From an uncultured Lachnospiraceae bacterium (GTDB taxonomy: Bacteria; Bacillota; Clostridia; Lachnospirales; Lachnospiraceae): DNA of 6,610 nucleotides. This document shows positions 1 to 4,701 of the stretch, one piece after another. Location of the stretch: positions 1 to 6,610 of the forward strand of contig CACZPX010000220.1 of the NCBI GenBank assembly GCA_902783095.1. Direction: 5' to 3'. Under the pieces are notes generated by a model. It saw nothing but the letters and a program-made list of their open reading frames with translations, ran no database searches and was not told the DNA's origin. The translations under genes were made by a program, and so were the position numbers. Position 1 is the first letter of the stretch; each line of letters opens with the position of its first letter.

Positions 1-992
1 CTGGCTGGTGGACCAGCTTGTCACAAAACGCACCACGGTGTTGGCCTCGTCCAGCTTTTCCCAGATCTCAAAGCGCACCTTTTCGCGGAGCGGCGCGATC
101 TTCTCGTTGGGCATCACGATAAACTGCTGGTTGGTGGGCGTCTCCGGATGGAAGGCATAGCCCTTGCTGCGGAAGATGTCCTTTAAGCGTTCCGCCATGT
201 CGACGGCGTACTGCCCGATCTTAAAGTACAGGCCGCCCGTAAACAGCGCGTCAAACTGCACGCCGCATAAGCGGCCCTTGGCAAAGAGCGCGCCGCGCTG
301 CTTGATAAAGGCCATAAAGTGATCCGGCTGGTTGTGTTGGTGAACACCAGCGCTTCGCCGCAGAGCGCGCCGACCTTGGTGCCGCCGATGTAGAACACGT
401 CCGCGATGCGGGCGATCTCCGGCAGGGTCAGGTCCACGCCCTTGCCCGCCAGGCCGTAGCCCAGGCGCGCGCCGTCGATGTAGAGCGGCATGCCGTATTC
501 ATGGCAGATATCCGCGATGGCGTTGAGCTCCGCTTTGGTATACACGGTGCCGAGCTCCGTGGGCCAGGTAAGGTAGACCATGCCCGGGCGCACCATGTGC
601 TCCGCGGTCTCGTCCCCGTAGTAGGTGACGAGCATCTGCTTTAAGTCCTCCGCCTTCATCTTGCCCTCATAGGACGGCAGCGTCAGGACCTTGTGCCCCG
701 TATGCTCGATGGCGCCGGACTCGTGCACGTTCACGTGGCCGGTGGCCGCGGCCACCACGCCCTCGTAGCTCCTTAACAGCGCATCGATCGCGATGGCGTT
801 GGTCTGGGTGCCGCCGGATAAAAACGTCACCTGGGCGTCCGGCAGCTCGCAGGCCGCAGCGATCTTTTCCGCCGCGGAGGCCGTGTACTTGTCAAAACCG
901 TAGCCGGACTGCGCGTCCATGTTGGTCTGCGCGAGCTTTTCCAGCACGTAGGGGTGCGCGCCGCAGATATAATCCGATTCAAAAGAAACCAT
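1..992 (-). pseudogene. Low-specificity L-threonine aldolase (beta-eliminating lyase family), frameshifted and 3'-partial
   Basis: This is a PLP-dependent fold-type I enzyme. The family cleaves L-threonine or L-allo-threonine to glycine and acetaldehyde in the cytosol. Numbering from the ATG at 992, visible marks are SGGTQTN (59-65, cofactor phosphate binding), GHVNVHESGA (85-94, with the candidate ring-stacking histidine), YIDGARLG (171-178, with the Asp facing the PLP nitrogen) and YIGGTKVGA (201-209), where Lys206 is the expected Schiff-base lysine. After VFTN (to residue 219) the frame loses homology and stops at 183. The family sequence resumes one frame over at QPDHFMAFIKQRGALFAKGR (330 down) and stays open to position 1, giving about 110 further residues with a normal C-terminal region (VVRFVTSW). 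One missing C in the coding strand near 332-337 explains the break. The repaired length would be near the family's usual 340 residues. The start is fixed by AAGGAG six bases upstream; the longer upstream reading overlaps the hydrolase gene and is not protein-like. It may be a true pseudogene or a sequencing or assembly error. The family call is strong; exact substrate is not known. Confidence 0.88.
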
Positions 993-998
993 GGTCTT

Positions 999-1004
999 CT
1001 CCTT
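999..1004 (-). promoter_or_regulatory. Ribosome binding site of the threonine aldolase gene
   Basis: AAGGAG lies on the minus strand six bases before the ATG at 992. It decides the start: the same frame stays open upstream to about 1199, but that extension reads through the preceding hydrolase gene in another frame and has no homology. The site sits in a purine-rich spacer of 43 bases after the hydrolase stop. Confidence 0.8.
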
Positions 1005-1035
1005 TTTCTTTGTCACTGTGCGAAACGTTACGCCG

Positions 1036-1917
1036 TCAGTCGTTGGCGGCCAGCCAGGCCGACAGGATCTTTTTGTATTTCTCGTTCTCCTCCGCAAAGG
1101 CCATGTGGCGGCTGTGGTTGAACAGTTCCCATTTGGCGCCGGGGATGTTGTCGAACATGAACTTCGCGACCACGGGTGTGCACAGATCGTAGATGCCATT
1201 GGTGATCAGCGTGGGCACCTTGATGTTCGGCAGATCGGGCGTGCGGTTGTAGTTGTGCAGAGTGCCGGTGGGCGTGTACTCGTTCTCGCCCCAGCCCGTC
1301 ACGTAAGCCTCGCGGCCGCTGCCCTTCGGGCGGGTCAGGCACTCCGGATCCTTGTCGGTCCAGACGGGCGCACAGTGGCGCAGCATGTACTCATCGTTGG
1401 CCGCGATGTAGTCCGGATCGCTGTAATTGCCGGTCGCCTCCGCCTTTGCGATGGCGTCCTGCATGTGCTGCGGCAGCTCCGACACCAGGCGGTGCAGCTC
1501 CGCGTTCCACAGCGGGACTTCCGGCAGCGTGGAGGACAGGATGATGCTCTTTATGCCTTCCGGATGCTCGCCGCAGACGTACTCCAGCAGCAGCATGCCG
1601 CCCCAGGACTGGCCCAGAATGTGGCACTCTTTAATATTCAGTTCCTTACGCAGGGCGATCAGTTCCTCCACCCAGGTGTCCCGGTTGAACAGGTCGGTCC
1701 TGCCGGGCGCGGGGGAATTGCCGCAGCCGATCTGGTCGTACATCACCAGTTCGCGGCCCTCCAGCGCCAGATCGTCCAGTACTTCAAAATAGTTGTGGGA
1801 CGAGCCGGGGCCGCCGTGCAGGAAGATGATCGGCTTTTTGGTGCCGTCGCTCTCGCCCGCAATGCGCCAGTAGGTCTTCAGTCCCTTAAAAACCATGTAG
1901 CCTTCTCTGATCTTCAT
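1036..1917 (-). CDS. Proline iminopeptidase-family alpha/beta hydrolase
   Basis: A 293-residue cytosolic serine hydrolase of the prolyl aminopeptidase (peptidase S33) group, which removes N-terminal proline, or in some members other residues, from short peptides. Visible motifs are HGGPG (34-38, oxyanion-hole loop), DQIGCGNS (61-68), the nucleophile elbow GQSWGG (102-107, Ser104), Asp244 in GIYDLCTP and His271 in HSRHMAF, which completes a Ser-Asp-His triad. The region between about 135 and 225 is the cap domain that shapes substrate choice. No signal peptide or membrane segment is seen. The length fits the family (about 290-310). The ATG at 1917 is chosen because AAGGAGG stands five bases upstream; a longer in-frame reading back to 2220 runs through the MATE gene in the wrong frame. 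The gene starts 50 bases after the MATE stop and ends 43 bases before the aldolase start. The family is secure, but S33 proteins also include tripeptide aminopeptidases and other hydrolases, so the substrate is inferred. Confidence 0.9.
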   Translation of the reverse strand: MKIREGYMVFKGLKTYWRIAGESDGTKKPIIFLHGGPGSSHNYFEVLDDLALEGRELVMYDQIGCGNSPAPGRTDLFNRDTWVEELIALRKELNIKECHILGQSWGGMLLLEYVCGEHPEGIKSIILSSTLPEVPLWNAELHRLVSELPQHMQDAIAKAEATGNYSDPDYIAANDEYMLRHCAPVWTDKDPECLTRPKGSGREAYVTGWGENEYTPTGTLHNYNRTPDLPNIKVPTLITNGIYDLCTPVVAKFMFDNIPGAKWELFNHSRHMAFAEENEKYKKILSAWLAAND

Positions 1918-1922
1918 AACTT

Positions 1923-1929
1923 CCTCCTT
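1923..1929 (-). promoter_or_regulatory. Strong ribosome binding site of the iminopeptidase gene
   Basis: AAGGAGG on the minus strand is a near-perfect anti-16S match, five bases before the ATG at 1917. It selects the 293-residue start over an upstream in-frame extension. It lies directly downstream of the shorter palindromic repeat copy. Confidence 0.85.
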
Positions 1930-1940
1930 GTCTTGGTATG

Positions 1941-1967
1941 GATCCTTCGACTCCGTTCCGGATGACG
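1941..1967 (-). repeat. Intergenic repeat, short copy, abutting the MATE stop codon
   Basis: On the plus strand it begins gatccttcgactccgtt and ends with ggatgac; on the transcript it reads GTCATCC...AACGGAGTCGAAGGATC. It shares 17 identical bases and the outer gatgac end with the copy at 3383-3427, but lacks roughly 18 central bases. Only a weak stem remains (ATCC 1942-1945 with GGAT 1960-1963). It begins right next to the TAA of the MATE gene (1970-1968). This type of short interspersed sequence, close to CTTCGACTCCGCTTCGCTC, is from memory common between genes in many bacterial genomes; I cannot test copy number here. Confidence 0.7.
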
Positions 1968-3350
1968 TTAAACGGTCTTCTTTTTGGGGTAGCCGTGTAC
2001 CCAGTCGGTCTTTAAGTACAGCCACAGCATGATCACGGCCGAGAAGAACCAGGTGAGCGGGAAGGCCCAGTGGACCGCCGTCACGTCGTTCACAAACTGC
2101 ACGACGACCGTGATATAGGTCACGCGCAGCACGCACCAGCAGCTTAGAATCACGTACATCGGGAAGGCGGACTTGCCCGCGCCGCGCAGGATGCCGCTCA
2201 CGCTGTGCGTAAACGCGCATAAGATGAACAGCGGGGCGCAGATGCGTCCGCGCGCCACGCCGGCCGCGATGGTGCCGGGGTCGGAGTCGAACAGGCTGAT
2301 GAGAAACGGCATGATCAGCGTCATGATCAGGCCGATCGCTTCCGACAGAAGCGGCGCCGCGATCACGCCAAAGCGCGCGCCTTCCCTGACGCGGTCGTAT
2401 TTCTGCGCGCCGATGTTCTGGCTCACAAAGGTGGACAGCGTCATGGAGATGCTGCCGATGGGCAGGAAGGCAAAGCCCTCCAGGCTGGAAAAGGCGGACA
2501 CGCCGGCCATGACCGTGCTGCCGAACACGTTGATGTTGCTCTGGACGATCACGTTTGCCAGGGAATTGATGGAATTCTGGATGCCGGTGGGCACGCCGTT
2601 CTTTAAGATGAGCCGCAGCGTAGGCCGGTCGATGCGCAGTTCCCGCAGGGTGACGGTGTACTCCGGCGGGCTCTTTTTCATCAGACGGACCAGGGACAGC
2701 ACCGCGCTGGTAAGCTGCGAGAGCACCGTGGCCAGCGCCGCCATCTCCACGCCGCCGCCCATCACGATCACGAACAGGATGTCCAGCACCACGTTCACCA
2801 GCGAGGACGTGATCAGGTAGTACAGCGGGTGGCGGGAATCGCCCACCGCCTGCAGGATCCCCGCGAAGATGTTGTACATCACCGTGGCCGAAACGCCGGA
2901 AAAGATCACGCGCAGGTAGGCCGTCGCAAGCGGCAGCGTGTCGTCCGGCGTGCGCATCCAGCGCAGAAACACCGGCGTGAGCGTCACGCCGATCACGGTG
3001 ATGAGCGCGCTGCCCAGAAGGCCCATCACGATGGACGTATGGATGGACTTTTTCAGCTCGTCCACGCGCTTTCCGCCGAAGTAACGGGCCGTCACCACGC
3101 CGGCGCCGATGCCCAGGCCGTTGAAAAAGCCGATGATCAGGAACATCAGGCTGCCGGTGGAGCCGACCGCCGCCAGCGCGTGCTTGCCCAGGCCGCGGCC
3201 CACGATCATCGTGTCCGCGGTGTGGTAGAGCTGCTGAAACAGCTGTCCCAGAAACAGCGGAAACGCAAAGGCGATCATCCGCTTCCAGACGGTTCCCTCC
3301 GTCAGGACGATGGCGCCGCTCGCGGTTTTATGATTCTTTTCAAATGCCAC
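1968..3350 (-). CDS. MATE-family multidrug/cation antiporter
   Basis: A 460-residue inner-membrane transporter of the MATE superfamily, NorM/DinF-like branch, which exports cationic or other small molecules in exchange for Na+ or H+. The N-terminus carries the family signature: LTEGTVWKRMIAFAFP (17-31) leading into GQLFQQLYHTADTMIVGRGLG (35-55). The sequence is consistent with about twelve membrane segments in two pseudo-symmetric halves. The halves share a matching loop: QAVGDSRHPLYY (167-178) in the first and RGAGKSAFPMY (389-399) in the second. QNIGAQKYDRVREG (311-324) is the conserved cytoplasmic loop of the second half. Length is normal for the family (about 440-470) and no break is seen. 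The start is GTG, chosen because AAGGAG lies eight bases upstream and the family N-terminus begins just after it. The lysine-rich tail (PKKKTV) fits a cytoplasmic C-terminus. Export substrate cannot be predicted from sequence; physiological solutes are as likely as drugs. Confidence 0.93.
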   Translation of the reverse strand: MAFEKNHKTASGAIVLTEGTVWKRMIAFAFPLFLGQLFQQLYHTADTMIVGRGLGKHALAAVGSTGSLMFLIIGFFNGLGIGAGVVTARYFGGKRVDELKKSIHTSIVMGLLGSALITVIGVTLTPVFLRWMRTPDDTLPLATAYLRVIFSGVSATVMYNIFAGILQAVGDSRHPLYYLITSSLVNVVLDILFVIVMGGGVEMAALATVLSQLTSAVLSLVRLMKKSPPEYTVTLRELRIDRPTLRLILKNGVPTGIQNSINSLANVIVQSNINVFGSTVMAGVSAFSSLEGFAFLPIGSISMTLSTFVSQNIGAQKYDRVREGARFGVIAAPLLSEAIGLIMTLIMPFLISLFDSDPGTIAAGVARGRICAPLFILCAFTHSVSGILRGAGKSAFPMYVILSCWCVLRVTYITVVVQFVNDVTAVHWAFPLTWFFSAVIMLWLYLKTDWVHGYPKKKTV

Positions 3351-3358
3351 TTCGCAGT

Positions 3359-3364
3359 CTCCTT
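3359..3364 (-). promoter_or_regulatory. Ribosome binding site setting a GTG start for the MATE gene
   Basis: AAGGAG on the minus strand lies eight bases before the GTG at 3350-3348. No ATG in frame is near, so this site is the main support for a GTG start. It lies within the 83-base spacer, between repeat copy 3383-3427 and the gene. Confidence 0.75.
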
Positions 3365-3382
3365 TGTCTCAATGTCCGGTCA

Positions 3383-3427
3383 GATCCTTCGACTCCGTTT
3401 GCTTCGCGCACTCCGCTCAGGATGACA
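3383..3427 (-). repeat. Intergenic imperfect palindromic repeat, long copy, just after the MFS stop
   Basis: The plus strand begins gatccttcgactccgtt, continues through gcttcgcgcactccgctc and ends aggatgaca. It can fold: GTC (3379-3381) and ATCCT (3384-3388) pair with AGGAT (3419-3423) and GAC (3424-3426), with a two-base bulge. A small inner TGC/GCA stem is possible in the middle. It starts seven bases after the TGA of the MFS gene. No U-tract follows on the minus strand, so it is not a canonical terminator. It resembles short interspersed elements seen between genes in many bacteria, and is partly matched by the copy at 1941-1967. Confidence 0.75.
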
Positions 3428-3433
3428 GCAAGC

Positions 3434-4618
3434 TCAGTCGAACAGGGCCTCGCGGCTCTTCGCGGTGGGGATCTTAAACAGTCTGGCGCACAGCACGCCC
3501 GCGGCCGCCACGCAGATCAGCATCAGGTACATGCTCTCGTAGGACATCGCGTCGATGATGCGCCCGCCCACGTACTGCATCACCACGGTGATCAGGTTCT
3601 TGGGCACGGCGTAGCAGAGCGTCAGCGCGCTCAGCACGTACTCCGGCTTGACGATGCTGTTTAAAACCTTCAGATTGACCATCACCATGATCATGGTGGT
3701 AGAGGAACGCAGCAGCACAGAGGCAGCCGCCCGCACCGCGGTGACCGGCACCAGCACGTACACGCCGAACTGCACCATCTGCAGCAGAAAAACGAACGTG
3801 ATCAGCGTCGTGTTGGAAAACCGTTCCATAAAGTTTTTGGCCGACCAGATCACGGGCAGTTCCATGAGCGTGGCCAGAAGCAGGATCATGCCGTAGCCGG
3901 ACTCGCTCACGCCGTGCGAAGTATAAAAGATCGGCAAAAACGTGATATTCAGGTTGCAGTTTACGTAAAAGAAGGCCAGGATCACCATGTATTTCCACAG
4001 CATGGCGTTGCCGAAGACCTCTTTTCCGTATTTTTTCTTTTCGCGTTTGAGGCCCTCTCCCACGCCGCGCGAGCAGACCATGCAGACGATCGCGGTCGCG
4101 GAAAAAAAGATGTAGAGCCAGTAGAGCATCATCGGGGAGATGTGCTCGTAGATGAGCCCGCAGATCTGCGCGCCTATGGCAAAGCCAACGGTCCCGCCGC
4201 CGCGCAGACTCCGGTAGGAATGGGGCGCCTCCACCGCCAGGCGGTCCAGGTAGGGCTCCACGGAGTAGAACAGGCCCATGGTGACGCCGTAGAGCAGCAC
4301 CATCATAATGTAGGAGTCCGAGTAGGCGAACAGCATGCCCGTCACGCCGGCGATGGCCAGCGTCGCGGCCGTGGCGATCTTGCTGGGGATCAGCTCCTGC
4401 GCCGCCCCCACCAAAGGCTGCATCGCCATGGAAAAGACCGTCGCGGCGCCGACCACCACGCCGATCTGCGCGGCCGTCAGCCCCTTATCCTTTAAATACT
4501 GTGAGATCAGGACGATGATCATCGCCATCGCCAGGTAATATCCTGCAAAGACCCAGATATACTTGAAATGGTCCAGAAACTTCTTCAAGAACGTTCTCCC
4601 CTCATGCCGCTCCTTCAT
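3434..4618 (-). CDS. MFS transporter (MFS_1-like / HcaT-type)
   Basis: A 394-residue membrane protein of the major facilitator superfamily. It is consistent with twelve helices: six from about residue 19 to 184, a basic cytoplasmic loop (KREKKKYGKE, 191-200), then six from about 208 to 382. The best family marker is YRSLRGGGTVGFAIGA (135-150), which matches the YGRIRLWGS.GFA.G pattern of the MFS_1-like/HcaT and nucleoside-symporter-type group. MELPVIW (252-258), followed by a cytoplasmic basic stretch, is also typical of that group. Substrates there range from aromatic acids to nucleosides and sugars, so the cargo is unknown. The start is uncertain. The ATG at 4618 has no Shine-Dalgarno sequence, whereas a TTG at 4588, still before the first helix, has GGGGAG seven bases upstream. 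The first helix begins near residue 19, so both starts give an intact transporter. It follows the GTPase-nuclease gene by 83 bases. Confidence 0.85.
   Translation of the reverse strand: MKERHEGRTFLKKFLDHFKYIWVFAGYYLAMAMIIVLISQYLKDKGLTAAQIGVVVGAATVFSMAMQPLVGAAQELIPSKIATAATLAIAGVTGMLFAYSDSYIMMVLLYGVTMGLFYSVEPYLDRLAVEAPHSYRSLRGGGTVGFAIGAQICGLIYEHISPMMLYWLYIFFSATAIVCMVCSRGVGEGLKREKKKYGKEVFGNAMLWKYMVILAFFYVNCNLNITFLPIFYTSHGVSESGYGMILLLATLMELPVIWSAKNFMERFSNTTLITFVFLLQMVQFGVYVLVPVTAVRAAASVLLRSSTTMIMVMVNLKVLNSIVKPEYVLSALTLCYAVPKNLITVVMQYVGGRIIDAMSYESMYLMLICVAAAGVLCARLFKIPTAKSREALFD
4596..4601 (-). promoter_or_regulatory. Possible ribosome binding site for an alternative TTG start of the MFS gene
   Basis: GGGGAG on the minus strand stands seven bases before TTG at 4588-4586, in the MFS frame at residue 11. 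Starting there would give LKKFLDHFKYIWVF at the N-terminus with no loss of a membrane helix. The upstream ATG at 4618 has only a pyrimidine/GC-rich leader before it. Confidence 0.4.
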
Positions 4619-4629
4619 TTCTACCGCAG

Positions 4630-4676
4630 AACGGTTGCCGTTGCAAGTCCCTTCTTGCCCGGCAGCCGGGTGCCGG
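4630..4676 (-). other. Three back-to-back stem-loops in the leader of the MFS gene
   Basis: In transcript order (minus strand): CCGGCA-loop 6-TGCCGG (4676-4659), GCAAG-loop 6-CTTGC (4658-4643) and AACGG-CAA-CCGTT (4642-4630). Each stem is perfect and the three adjoin with no bases between them. They fill most of the 83-base spacer between the GTPase-nuclease stop and the MFS start. No U-tract follows on the minus strand, so simple intrinsic termination is not supported. They could stabilise a processed 3' end, act as a leader structure, or be chance pairing in GC-rich DNA. Confidence 0.5.
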
Positions 4677-4701
4677 TCCCCTGTCTTTTTTATGTGGTCT
4701 G

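Noticed and set aside
991..1965. Plus-strand open frame of 324 codons opposite the iminopeptidase
   Set aside because: It is antisense to a gene with a full catalytic triad, is valine/glutamine/arginine-rich as expected for a GC-rich shadow frame, and has no family motifs. Its last codons merely read the repeat.
1918..2220. N-terminal extension of the iminopeptidase frame back to 2220
   Set aside because: The extension reads the MATE gene and repeat out of frame, has no homology, and the AAGGAGG site at 1923-1929 clearly marks the shorter start.
2829..3425. Plus-strand open frame of 198 codons opposite the MATE gene
   Set aside because: His/Arg/Gln-rich shadow frame of a clear membrane transporter; ends by reading the repeat.
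3914..4495. Plus-strand open frame of 193 codons opposite the MFS gene
   Set aside because: Antisense to conserved transporter helices, with His/Arg/Ala-rich low-information sequence and no start-site support.
4618..4646. Possible sigma-A promoter for the MFS gene (TTGCAA, 17 bases, TAGAAA on the minus strand)
   Set aside because: Only four of six matches in each box, and the -35 box overlaps a stem-loop and the -10 box overlaps the annotated ATG. It would fit a downstream TTG start, but is too weak to list.
4659..4691. Terminator-like hairpin followed by a T-run on the plus strand
   Set aside because: The stem CCGGCA/TGCCGG is followed by TTTTTT only after nine bases, and no plus-strand gene exists upstream to be terminated. 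On the minus strand there is no U-tract.
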